Positions 9,005-16,979 of a stretch of DNA of 44,307 bases are shown here, one piece after another. Location: contig NZ_KB446648.1 in the NCBI RefSeq assembly GCF_000340375.1, positions 58,576 through 102,882 of the forward strand, given 5' to 3'. This DNA is from Eggerthia catenaformis OT 569 = DSM 20559. GTDB taxonomy: Bacteria > Bacillota_I > Bacilli_A > Erysipelotrichales > Coprobacillaceae. The notes beneath the pieces were generated by a model. It was not told the origin of the DNA. It did no database searches and worked only from the letters and a program-made list of their open reading frames with translations. The translations under genes and the position numbers were made by a program. The first letter of the stretch is position 1; each line of letters opens with the position of its first letter.

Positions 9005-10213
9005 ATGGCGATATATAAAGTTTTATTTCATCCACTGGAAGAATACTTTTTTGGAGAAGACGGTTCTTTTCGTGAAGGAGTAAGCAATGCGGAATATTTT
9101 ATTACTTCCAGATTTTTTCCGAGCCAAACGACTGTATTCGGAATTATTCGATATTTAAATTTATTATGTCTAAAAGACAAAGGATCATATTCACAGGAAG
9201 AAAAGGAACTTAATAATAAGACTGTCGGGGAAAAAGGATTTTCTATCGAATCAGCCGTCAGTTCTAACAGTGAAGTTCAGAATTTTGGAATAATAAAGCG
9301 TATGAGCAGTATTTTTCTTCATGGATATGATTTAGAGGATAAAGTGAATCGAGTTTATGTAACACTTCCTAAAGACGCAAAAAAACATTCTAAAAAGGAT
9401 GTGCGGCGTTATACTTCTATTCTTGATGAAGGAAAAGAAATGATAATGACTCCAAATGGAGGAAAAGTGATCCCTTCAGGATATAATGCGAAAAAGGGAT
9501 TGGCAACTGGATTTATCAGTATTGATGCAGGAATTTCCGATGCCGGAGAGTTGTTACAAAATGAGTTATCGGTTATAGAATATCCTTTTGAATATGTTTT
9601 AAAAACAGGATTAAAAATTAATAGAAAAGTGGCCAAATCGAAGGATATGATGGATTTGACCAATCCCCAAGACCCTATGAGCTCTTTATTCAAAAAAGAA
9701 TATGTTCGATTGAAACAAGAATCAGGTGAAGTGGAATACTCGTTTGGAGTCTATGTAGAGATAGAAAATAGTGAGGAAGAGGAAGTAACAAAACGAATGA
9801 ACCGAGTTGTCGGAATGGGGTTGGGAGGTTCTTTATTTTCTGTAAGAACATCAAAAATAAAAGAAATAGAGAAAAAAAGATTAAAAAATGGATTGATTTT
9901 AAATGTGGACCAAATTTTTGAGAATCATGTAAAGAAAGAAAATATTTTGTATTGTATATCTCCGTGCTATGTAAGCAATCCACAAGACATTTTGATGAAA
10001 AGTGAGTTTGCTTCATTAGATACAGTGGTCAATCGCCCGATGAATGGTGGCAATATTGATGATGCGTGGAGAAAGACAAAAACTTTATATCGTATGATGG
10101 ATTCAGGAAGTGTCTTAATTACGAAGCGTGTGAATGAAATTATAAAAGAATTTCAAAAAAATGGGTTACAGCAAATAGGATACAATCATTATTATTTAGG
10201 AGGAGAAATATGA
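9005..10213 (+). CDS. cmr3: Type III-B protein Cmr3
   Basis: A 402-residue protein. The N-terminus FHPLEEYFFGEDGSFREG and the segment RFFPSQTTVFGIIRYLNLL are the Cmr3 hallmark: a RAMP first strand, an acidic loop, then the PS-T-GxLR helix. The C-terminus ends LGGEI, where the glycine loop of Cmr3 normally lies. Cmr3 pairs with Cas10 and grips the 5' handle of the crRNA. The start codon lies two bases after the cas10 stop and is preceded by GAAAAGGAG within cas10. The 3' end overlaps cmr4 by ATGA, indicating translational coupling. Confidence 0.88.
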   Translation: MAIYKVLFHPLEEYFFGEDGSFREGVSNAEYFITSRFFPSQTTVFGIIRYLNLLCLKDKGSYSQEEKELNNKTVGEKGFSIESAVSSNSEVQNFGIIKRMSSIFLHGYDLEDKVNRVYVTLPKDAKKHSKKDVRRYTSILDEGKEMIMTPNGGKVIPSGYNAKKGLATGFISIDAGISDAGELLQNELSVIEYPFEYVLKTGLKINRKVAKSKDMMDLTNPQDPMSSLFKKEYVRLKQESGEVEYSFGVYVEIENSEEEEVTKRMNRVVGMGLGGSLFSVRTSKIKEIEKKRLKNGLILNVDQIFENHVKKENILYCISPCYVSNPQDILMKSEFASLDTVVNRPMNGGNIDDAWRKTKTLYRMMDSGSVLITKRVNEIIKEFQKNGLQQIGYNHYYLGGEI

Positions 10214-11091
10214 AAGTCGCATTATTAAAAGCAAAGTGCATTACTAATCTGCATATTGGCACAAGTGGAAATATTTATGGAGACATAAAAAGCGAGGTGG
10301 AGAAGGATGCTGTTTTAGCAACGCCGATTATGCCCTCTTCAGGTATAAAAGGGGCTTTGCGAGACTTTTGGAGAGCAAATGGGACTACAGAAACTTCTGT
10401 TACTATTTTTGGATCCGATGCTGAAGAAGAAAATCAAAATAGAAAAGGAAACTGCAAATTTGTAAGTGGGCAACTGCTGTTTAGACCGATGAGGGTATCA
10501 AAAGGAGATCATGCATATTGTTTGGTGACAACACCTGAGTTACTTCAAGTAATGATAGATACCATTGACTCCTTTCAAATTAAATTAAATCTCCAATCTG
10601 CAAAGAGTACTGAAGATTTCGAAAAAGCTCTTAATGAAATAAAAAAGGAACTGAACGAAAAGAAAGGGCAAGTCGTAGCGGGAATTGTAAACAAAGATGA
10701 CCATGCCATCATGGAAGTTGAAGGATATGATGTAAAAGAAATACAAAGCAAAGAGAATGACCTATATAAAATTTTGCTGGAAATTAGCGAGGGTGTTCCG
10801 GTTGTTATTATGAGAACGGATTTTTTTCGGATGATCGATTTGCCGATTATTGCCAGAAATTATTTGAAAGATGGAAAAAGCACCAACTTATGGTATGAAG
10901 AATTTGTTCCTCATCAAAGTTATTTTTATTTTCCTGTGTTGTGGGAAAAAGAAGAGGCGGAAGTTTTTTCAAATTTTATTCAAGAGATTAGTAAACAACC
11001 GATTGCTTTTGGCGGAAATAATTCTGTTGGCTATGGTTATTGCACTATTACTCCAATGAATAGAGAGTGGGAGGAGAATGATGGAGAATAA
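10210..11091 (+). CDS. cmr4: Type III-B backbone protein Cmr4
   Basis: A 293-residue RAMP protein. NLHIGTSGNIYGDIKSE, then TPIMPSSGIKGALRDFWR is the Cmr4 signature with the xPxSSxKGALR element. The C-terminus carries FGGNNSVGYGYC, the second glycine-rich loop. Multiple Cmr4 copies form the filament and cut target RNA every six nucleotides with an aspartate in the GxxD loop. Here the loop has Asp25, but an ungapped alignment to Pyrococcus Cmr4 places Lys27 at the catalytic position, so cleavage needs a two-residue loop shift. GGAGGAG precedes the coupled start. Cmr5 overlaps the end. Confidence 0.9.
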   Translation: MKVALLKAKCITNLHIGTSGNIYGDIKSEVEKDAVLATPIMPSSGIKGALRDFWRANGTTETSVTIFGSDAEEENQNRKGNCKFVSGQLLFRPMRVSKGDHAYCLVTTPELLQVMIDTIDSFQIKLNLQSAKSTEDFEKALNEIKKELNEKKGQVVAGIVNKDDHAIMEVEGYDVKEIQSKENDLYKILLEISEGVPVVIMRTDFFRMIDLPIIARNYLKDGKSTNLWYEEFVPHQSYFYFPVLWEKEEAEVFSNFIQEISKQPIAFGGNNSVGYGYCTITPMNREWEENDGE

Positions 11092-11536
11092 GAGAAAAAT
11101 TGATGAATACATTCCTAAGGCGATTAATAGTCTTTCCAAAAATAAAAAAATAGTGATAAATGGAGAAATTAAAAGTGGATTTGCAGGTCAAATTGCTACC
11201 TTTTCAGTTGCAGTGTCCACAGGAAGTTTACTATCTGCCGTCGCATTTTTTAGTGAAAAGAAACAATCCGCTGTTGAGCGTCAGGAGCTAATGAATGTAA
11301 TTTACGAAATAATTACGGGAGAAAGTGCAAGTGGAAATGACACTAACAATTCTAAGGCAGTTTTACTATCCTATGTTAAGAAAAAATACGAACAAACTCA
11401 TAGTCAAAAAGGAGATGTAGGTTCCTTACTGGATTATGGGCAGCTTCAGCAAGATATTTTAAATGCAGCAATAGCGGTGAAATTAGCAATTAATTTTTTT
11501 CCAAAAGAAAAAAATAAAGGTGAGAATGGAAGATGA
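11081..11536 (+). CDS. cmr5: Type III-B small subunit Cmr5
   Basis: A 151-residue mostly helical protein. KIDEYIPKAINSLSKNKKI at the N-terminus and GEIKSGFAGQIATFSVAVST match the Cmr5 family, whose members form the minor filament that lines the target RNA. The family is usually 120-170 residues, so length is normal. ATG at 11081 is preferred over 11078 because GGAGG then lies seven bases upstream; either start overlaps cmr4. The end overlaps cmr6 by ATGA. Confidence 0.85.
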   Translation: MENKRKIDEYIPKAINSLSKNKKIVINGEIKSGFAGQIATFSVAVSTGSLLSAVAFFSEKKQSAVERQELMNVIYEIITGESASGNDTNNSKAVLLSYVKKKYEQTHSQKGDVGSLLDYGQLQQDILNAAIAVKLAINFFPKEKNKGENGR

Positions 11537-12414
11537 ATGGTGATCGGAGAAATGGGCTGCAAGAAATAGAGGAGAAAATGAATAATTCAGAAAAAAATAA
11601 GATTGCAAATTTGGGGTATGTGTTTCAAACACAGGATTATTATATGCAAACAGAGGAGGTCGAAGAGGATGTAAAAAGAATCGTTGATTTTACATTGGAC
11701 GATAAGACAAAGGAAATGATTAAAAGTCGACAAAAAGAATTACAAAAATTGACAAAAAGGGAAACTTCCAAGCTTGATATAGGCTGTTTTCAAGCTTGTG
11801 TGAGTTATCCGGGGTTGTTGGTTGGCCTGTCGAATCCTGTAATGTCGAGTTTGAAACAGGGATCGTATGAGAAAGGGCAAGACAGTGCATTTAAAATGGG
11901 TTTTAGTTTTGACTATGTAACAGGCTTACCTTATATTCCGGGATCTTCAATTAAGGGGATGTTGAGAGCTTCCATTGAGAAGTATAAGACAGATGTTTGT
12001 CAGTGGCTTGAGGATGATATAGGCATTTTGACTGATGACAGACTATTTAAAGAAATGATATATGAAATATTTGGAGATGGGAATGATGATGTAGACAATG
12101 ACAAAATCAAGAATAATACTAATGTATTAGAGAGAGATGTGTTTTTGGATGCCATTATTATTGATGGATCAAACGATAAGATTTTAAAATCAGATTATAT
12201 AACACCGCATCCATATATGTTTAAAAATCCGATACCAATTCGAATATTGGCAATTAAACCGGAAGTAAAACTTGAATTCCATTTTTTGTTAAGAGAAAAG
12301 ATAATTGCAAAAATGAATCGGGAACAAAGATTTAAACTTTATAAGGATTTAATTTTGGATTTAGGTATTGGTGCAAAAACGAATACCGGATATGGAAGTT
12401 TGAAAAAAGTTTAA
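11533..12414 (+). CDS. cmr6: Type III-B protein Cmr6
   Basis: A 293-residue RAMP protein. It shows GLSNPVMSSLKQGSYEKGQDS (in part), then DYVTGLPYIPGSSIKGMLR, the typical Cmr6 centre, and ends LGIGAKTNTGYGSLKKV, the C-terminal glycine loop. The first 60 residues are a helical extension, longer than in many Cmr6 proteins. Cmr6 caps the filament next to Cmr1. The gene is coupled to cmr5 by a four-base overlap and separated from the CorA gene by 17 bp. Confidence 0.9.
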   Translation: MNGDRRNGLQEIEEKMNNSEKNKIANLGYVFQTQDYYMQTEEVEEDVKRIVDFTLDDKTKEMIKSRQKELQKLTKRETSKLDIGCFQACVSYPGLLVGLSNPVMSSLKQGSYEKGQDSAFKMGFSFDYVTGLPYIPGSSIKGMLRASIEKYKTDVCQWLEDDIGILTDDRLFKEMIYEIFGDGNDDVDNDKIKNNTNVLERDVFLDAIIIDGSNDKILKSDYITPHPYMFKNPIPIRILAIKPEVKLEFHFLLREKIIAKMNREQRFKLYKDLILDLGIGAKTNTGYGSLKKV

Positions 12415-12431
12415 TAAAAAGGGGAAGAATA

Positions 12432-14060
12432 ATGGAAATCAAAGATAAAAATGAAAGAGTCTATAGCTATCATACTTTTTTGCTTCCTTTTGAAATTTTA
12501 AAAAGCGACAACGAAACTCTATGCAGTAAAAAAGAGATAGAAAATGTTTTGAATCAGGAGTATTGGAAACGGTTGTCAGGAGACCATCTTTCGGCATTCG
12601 ATTCTGTCATCTCAACAAACGGAATAAAAAAAGATGACAGTAAGAAAAAAAATAATAATCTAATTGAGTCTGTAGTACGGCTGGTAGAGTATAATCAAGA
12701 ACAGTATTTCCATAACAATGTAAAAAAGGCGATTCATGATGATGGGAAAAGTGGAATAGTATCAGAATATGTGTTTCAATTTGATAAAAAAAACACCAAG
12801 CGTGTCATAATTAAAAAGTTTTGTAAAAATATAAAGGAAAACTTAAACATTAATGATGAAAGTACTAATGAAAATAAAAACACCAATGATAATAATGAAT
12901 ATGTTTTAAAGGTGTCAAACGTTCGTCTTAAACTTTTTAATACAGGAATCGGAATTTTAATTTTAGAATTATGTAATGATTTATATAGAAACTTCAAAAG
13001 CGTTAAAGATATTAATGAACTTGGAAGACATATTAGTTTGCCATATATTGCACTGGAAAGCAAAAACATTGCATCTGCTCAAATATTAATATGGGATTTT
13101 TTACATTCGGATGAAAAAGAATATAATTTTGGCAAAAAAAATGAATGCTTTCTGAACGAAAAATCACCAAAAGAAAAAACTTATATGGTGGATTTTTTGA
13201 AAAATATAATTCTTAACAAAAAATATCGATCGAATTATAATTTTAAGCCATCTTTAGATGATCGAATGTTCACTTGTTGTTTAATTCAAGATGATGGACT
13301 TGCCAGAGTATATTCACGGGATTATATCGCACAAAAGGATGATGATGCACAATTCGAAAAGTTATCTAAATACTTATATGAATATATTTATATTGATAAA
13401 GATGATAGCTGCACAGCAGCTACGTTCAATTTTAGAAAAAATATTTTAAACAATTCATTATATCATCGTTGGACAGAAATTGGTACAATTTATGGAGCTT
13501 CTCATACTTCTTTTGTTGCAATTACAAGAGAAGATGAATTTTTGGACACGATTATTACTTGGCCTTTTTTAACACAATATGTAGAAATTGCTATTTTAGT
13601 TTTGGTTCAAAGAGCATCTATTTTACGATTTCAAAAACAAATACAGAGCAATATGGATAATAAAAAGATTCAAAAACTTCAATCTAAATATATTGATTAT
13701 CGCAATCAATTACATTTTTTTGAGGTAAGTTCACAAGAGCAGGGAATAGAGCTATATGAGCTTATTCAAAAACAATTGTATATCAAGAAAGAAACGGAAG
13801 TCTTAGAAAAAAATTTAGAGATATTATATGAAAAAAATAATGTGGATTATGGGAATAAGTTTAATCGATTTGGACTATTTATCGGATGTATTACTATTTT
13901 ATCCATACTTTTAGACCTAATGAACTTTATACTTGGGAGGGATTTTAACATAAAATTCTTTGATCAATTTAAATTGATAAAGTGTGAGTTGTTAATAATT
14001 TTCCTGACCACAGGTCTAATATTTTCTTTTTTTTGGAAGTTAGTGAAATGGAAAAAATAA
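12432..14060 (+). CDS. CorA-like membrane effector of type III CRISPR
   Basis: A 542-residue protein with a large soluble N-terminal part and two C-terminal membrane segments (about 480-502 and 519-538) joined by a short loop. This is the CorA magnesium-channel layout. Residues about 395-465 form the long helix expected before the first membrane segment. The canonical GMN filter after segment one is not seen; the nearest match is LMN at 496-498. Such CorA proteins occur beside type III-B operons, and the B. fragilis one is activated by SAM-AMP and is thought to disturb the membrane during infection. It is last in the cmr operon and has its own site, GGGGAAG, seven bases before ATG. Family assignment rests on topology and context; sequence motifs are weak. 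Confidence 0.78.
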   Translation: MEIKDKNERVYSYHTFLLPFEILKSDNETLCSKKEIENVLNQEYWKRLSGDHLSAFDSVISTNGIKKDDSKKKNNNLIESVVRLVEYNQEQYFHNNVKKAIHDDGKSGIVSEYVFQFDKKNTKRVIIKKFCKNIKENLNINDESTNENKNTNDNNEYVLKVSNVRLKLFNTGIGILILELCNDLYRNFKSVKDINELGRHISLPYIALESKNIASAQILIWDFLHSDEKEYNFGKKNECFLNEKSPKEKTYMVDFLKNIILNKKYRSNYNFKPSLDDRMFTCCLIQDDGLARVYSRDYIAQKDDDAQFEKLSKYLYEYIYIDKDDSCTAATFNFRKNILNNSLYHRWTEIGTIYGASHTSFVAITREDEFLDTIITWPFLTQYVEIAILVLVQRASILRFQKQIQSNMDNKKIQKLQSKYIDYRNQLHFFEVSSQEQGIELYELIQKQLYIKKETEVLEKNLEILYEKNNVDYGNKFNRFGLFIGCITILSILLDLMNFILGRDFNIKFFDQFKLIKCELLIIFLTTGLIFSFFWKLVKWKK

Positions 14061-14272
14061 ACTTGCATGGTGATATCAACTAGGCTTTATAGAAATTTTC
14101 TTAAAAGAAAATGTTTATTCTACAAAGATAGTGCAAGATTTAAAACTTTCAAAAAACCTTATGAACAATAGATGTATAAGTTTCAAAGTTCAAAAATTTC
14201 ACTATAAATAATTGTAATGTAAGTGAGATTAAAAATCTTGACCTCATATAAGCAATTTCTAAAAGAAAATAG
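14061..14272. other. Intergenic region and CRISPR leader before array 3
   Basis: No gene is seen. It is AT-rich sequence between corA and the array 3 leader element. The array promoter should lie here, but no clear pair of -35 and -10 boxes stands out. Confidence 0.4.
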
Positions 14273-14573
14273 GTATCCAATACTTGACACAAGGGTGGAA
14301 TGTAAATGTCTATATAGGCCTTGATTTCAGGACGCTTTAAGAGCATTAGAATATAACCAAAGTGGAATGTAAATAATAAAACAGTCAAAAAAGCACTGAG
14401 ATAATAAAAAATTAGAATATAGCCAAAGTGGAATGTAAATCTGATTGATGGAATACTGAGGCAGGGACATAAAATGCATTAGAATATAACCAAAGTGAAA
14501 TCTAGGTAATGACACCTCTAAAAAAGCATTGGAACTGAAACTAATTAGAATCTAAGCAGATGAAGTTCGTGAC
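14273..14573 (+). CRISPR. CRISPR array 3, decaying at its distal end
   Basis: The leader element at 14273-14307 is identical to that of array 2 and is followed by a 37-bp spacer-like segment. Repeats lie at 14345-14374 (intact), 14411-14440 (one change, ATAGCC), 14478-14507 (3' end altered to GTGAAATCTAGGT) and 14544-14573 (only ATTAGAAT and scattered bases kept). Spacers are 36-37 bp. Loss of the 8-nt handle sequence from the last two repeats means only the first two or three spacers could give normal crRNAs. Orientation is +. Confidence 0.9.
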
Positions 14574-14882
14574 GACCTTTGCTGATGTTGGAGAATGTTC
14601 TTGGCTTATTGTTGAGGAATTTTTTAGAAGATTTAAAGTAAAAATCAGTTAGGCTATAGGTTTCCATTCTGAAAACATGGATATCCGTGACTTTGAAAAG
14701 AACAAGTGACACTTCGAGTAGAAAATGAATTTGTAGAAGGCGGTTGTCATTAGAACTTATAGAGAAACTTATAATTGTTAATGAATAACCTCTATTTAGT
14801 TAAAGAAGCATAAAAAATCTTAAGTTATATTTGAGGAGTTATTAAATATATTATTAATCTTATAATGAGCGTGAGCTAAATC
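14574..14882. other. Gene-free stretch downstream of array 3
   Basis: All frames are interrupted and I recognise no protein fragment or repeat. It is probably old degraded sequence. Confidence 0.4.
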
Positions 14883-14916
14883 ACTCAACCATTTTCTGAA
14901 ATACAGGTGGTTGAGT
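14883..14916 (+). other. Stem-loop upstream of sdpR
   Basis: ACTCAACCA (14883-14891) pairs perfectly with TGGTTGAGT (14908-14916) around a 16-base loop. It ends two bases before the -35 box of sdpR and has no T-run, so it looks less like a terminator than like a second operator or a relic. Confidence 0.4.
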
Positions 14917-14917
14917 C

Positions 14918-14945
14918 TTGACATTTAATAAATATATAGTATTAT
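14918..14945 (+). promoter_or_regulatory. sdpR promoter
   Basis: TTGACA (14918-14923) and TATTAT (14940-14945) are 16 bp apart and lead directly into the palindromic operator. Confidence 0.7.
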
Positions 14946-14948
14946 ATA

Positions 14949-14982
14949 TTTAGACATTTAGATAATTATCTAAATGTCTAAA
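14949..14982 (+). promoter_or_regulatory. 34-bp perfect palindrome, likely SdpR operator
   Basis: The two half-sites TTTAGACATTTAGATAA and TTATCTAAATGTCTAAA are exact reverse complements with no spacer. The palindrome covers the expected transcription start and ends about 12 bases before the sdpR ATG. ArsR/SdpR repressors bind such sites as dimers, so autorepression is the natural reading. Confidence 0.8.
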
Positions 14983-14994
14983 AGAGGTGATCAA

Positions 14995-15252
14995 ATGGGA
15001 GATGTATTTAAAGCTTTAAGTGATAGTACACGAAGAGAAATACTAAATTTATTAAAGGATGGACCTAAAAATGCGGGTGAAATAGCTGATCAATTCAATA
15101 TGACAAAACCGTCTATTTCGCATCATTTATCTATTTTAAAACAAGCAGGTTTGATTGAAGATGAAAGACAGGGACAGCAGATTATTTATAATCTGAATAG
15201 TACGGTTTTTCAGGAACTGATTAGCTGGTTTTACAGTTTTAAGGAGGAATAA
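14995..15252 (+). CDS. sdpR: SdpR-type ArsR family repressor
   Basis: An 85-residue winged-helix protein. The sequence DVFKALSDSTRREILNLLK opens the domain, and AGEIADQFNMTKPSISHHL is the helix-turn-helix, closely following Bacillus SdpR, the autorepressor of the sdpRI immunity operon. The ATG at 14995 is preferred because AAAGAGGTGATC precedes it. An in-frame ATG at 14974 lies inside the operator palindrome and lacks a site. The next gene, sdpI, begins four bases after the stop. In Bacillus, SdpI that has captured toxin SdpC sequesters SdpR at the membrane and so induces the operon; no sdpABC genes are seen here. The promoter and operator are listed separately. Confidence 0.88.
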   Translation: MGDVFKALSDSTRREILNLLKDGPKNAGEIADQFNMTKPSISHHLSILKQAGLIEDERQGQQIIYNLNSTVFQELISWFYSFKEE

Positions 15253-15255
15253 AAA

Positions 15256-15873
15256 ATGAAAAAATATCTTATTATGCTGGTTATCTTCACAATATTATTA
15301 GAGGTATCAGTATTCTTTATGCCTGATACTGTCCCATTACATTATAATATATCAGGAGCTCCGGATAGAATGGGAAGCAAATACTGGATGTATTTATTTG
15401 ATTTACTTCCTTTAGCTGTTTATGGTCTCATGTCTATTACTAAGAAAATTGATCCTAGAAAAGAAAATTTAGAAAAAAGTGATAACTATGAATTAATGAA
15501 ATATTTAGTTACAGGATTAATTTTAGGAATAACTATTATAATGACTGCATCAATCTTCTTTAAAGAGCTTTCTATTCAGATGGGATTACTTATTATTCTA
15601 GGAGTATTCTTTGTGATGATAGGAAATTATATGCCTAGAATCAAGCATAACTACTTTTTAGGTATTAAAACCCCATGGGCTATTCATGATGAGAATAACT
15701 GGAAAGCAACACATCGTATCGGAGGAATCAATTATGTGGTTTTAGGACTATTATTTATTGTGAGTGCTTTTCTGCCGGGAAATATAGCATTCACTATTAC
15801 AATGGTATCTGTTTTGGTATCTACTGTTTTTCTCTATGCTTATTCTTATTGGTATTTTAAAAAGCATCAATGA
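15256..15873 (+). CDS. sdpI: SdpI-family immunity membrane protein
   Basis: A 205-residue membrane protein with about six hydrophobic segments. The first part, FFMPDTVPLHYNISGAPDRM, is the DUF1648 motif. The later PRIKHNYFLGIKTPWAI and HDENNWKATHRIGG are SdpI-domain signatures. In Bacillus, SdpI protects against the cannibalism toxin SdpC and acts as signal receptor for SdpR. It is translated from AAGGAGGAATAAAAA right after sdpR. Such pairs are common without a local toxin, so the signal here may be a toxin of other cells; that is inference. Confidence 0.88.
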   Translation: MKKYLIMLVIFTILLEVSVFFMPDTVPLHYNISGAPDRMGSKYWMYLFDLLPLAVYGLMSITKKIDPRKENLEKSDNYELMKYLVTGLILGITIIMTASIFFKELSIQMGLLIILGVFFVMIGNYMPRIKHNYFLGIKTPWAIHDENNWKATHRIGGINYVVLGLLFIVSAFLPGNIAFTITMVSVLVSTVFLYAYSYWYFKKHQ

Positions 15874-15917
15874 ACAGAGAGATAAATCTCTATTTATTAG
15901 TTTTATAGATTATAATA

Positions 15918-15953
15918 AAAACCTTCTGACATGATAAAATGTCAGAAGGTTTT
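15918..15953. terminator. Bidirectional terminator between sdpI and the amidase gene
   Basis: A 15-bp perfect stem, AAAACCTTCTGACAT at 15918-15932 with its complement at 15939-15953, surrounds a six-base loop. A/T runs on both sides suit it to both convergent genes. Its right end abuts the amidase stop codon (15954-15956). Confidence 0.9.
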
Positions 15954-16898
15954 CTATTTAAGAAAAGCATCAATACCATCTGCGATTCCATTCGCAATTT
16001 TATATTGATAAGTGCTGTCACTCAGCAGATAATCTTCAGTTTTATTACTCATAAAGCCCATTTCAATTAAAGCGACAGGGACTTTGCACCAGTTAATACC
16101 ACTCATATTATTTACATAAGAAATACCTCTGTTTTTAGCGCCGGTTCTCTTGCACATAGAGTTAAGGACATTTCTGGTAAGTCTTTGTGATCCGCTAATA
16201 ACTGAGCTTGTTAGATAAGGATTATTGTTTTTGGGTGCTAAACCGGTAGCTCCATGAGTATTATGATTTGTACTTGAATCAGCATGTAATCTAATAAATG
16301 CACCGGCATGGGCATTATTCGCAATATCAGCTCTTTCTTTGTTGGATATATTCACATTTTGACTTGTACGTACCATTACAACTTTATATCCTCTTGATTC
16401 AAGAACACTCTTTAATTTTAAACCTACCTCTAAATTAAGTTGTGATTCAGTCTTGTGAGTATAATTACCGGTAGCTCCATAAGTAACCTTTGCTTTATAT
16501 TCTTTAGCACCAGGACCAATAGGCTCTTTTTCTAGATTACCTTTTGCCTGATGACCCGGATCTATGCAAACAACTTTATTATTAGGTATTATTTTATTTT
16601 TTGGAGTATTTTCTGTTTTCTTTTTCTCTTTCTTAGTATTATTTATCGGCTGTGTTTTTTTAGAAGCACTTTTTTTCTGCTCTGTTTTCTTAATATCTTC
16701 CTGTTTTTTCTTTTCAGGAGATATATTCTCTTGTTCCTGTTTCTTTGTATCTTCTTTTCTAGAGTCTTCCTTTTTTTCTGTTTCTTTTTCCGTTTCAGCA
16801 ACAGGCTGATTATCTTGTTTATTCTTTTTAACAGATGAACAACCAAATAACAGAGTACCTGTAATAAGTAAAGCAGCTAATTTATGTGATTTTTTCAT
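15954..16898 (-). CDS. Lipoprotein N-acetylmuramoyl-L-alanine amidase (Amidase_3)
   Basis: A 314-residue protein. A lipoprotein signal ends LLFGC with Cys20 as lipid site. Residues about 22-105 form a charged Lys/Glu/Gln linker that should span cell-wall space. The catalytic domain begins VVCIDPGHQ. The zinc ligands are that His, Glu in KTESQLNLEVG, and His in IRLHADSS, and the catalytic Glu is in VALIEMGFMSN, so all are present. It cleaves the bond between muramic acid and the stem peptide. The start follows AAGGAGGGTTACT. An extended -10 (TGTTATAAT on the minus strand, TATAAT complement at 16921-16926) lies 23 bp before the start. It converges with sdpI. Confidence 0.92.
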   Translation of the reverse strand: MKKSHKLAALLITGTLLFGCSSVKKNKQDNQPVAETEKETEKKEDSRKEDTKKQEQENISPEKKKQEDIKKTEQKKSASKKTQPINNTKKEKKKTENTPKNKIIPNNKVVCIDPGHQAKGNLEKEPIGPGAKEYKAKVTYGATGNYTHKTESQLNLEVGLKLKSVLESRGYKVVMVRTSQNVNISNKERADIANNAHAGAFIRLHADSSTNHNTHGATGLAPKNNNPYLTSSVISGSQRLTRNVLNSMCKRTGAKNRGISYVNNMSGINWCKVPVALIEMGFMSNKTEDYLLSDSTYQYKIANGIADGIDAFLK

Positions 16899-16979
16899 AG
16901 TAACCCTCCTTGTATCATATATTATAACATGATTTTAATTTTATATCTTGATTTTCACGGAAGATATATAAAAATAGGT

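Noticed and set aside
12776-13069. 97-codon minus-strand frame inside the CorA gene
   Set aside because: It is antisense to a continuous, well-supported gene, with low-complexity Leu/Ser content.
16551-16846. Several open frames on the + strand and one shifted minus frame inside the amidase gene
   Set aside because: They are shadows of the Lys/Glu-rich linker, consisting of Phe/Leu/Ser runs, and have no ribosome binding sites.
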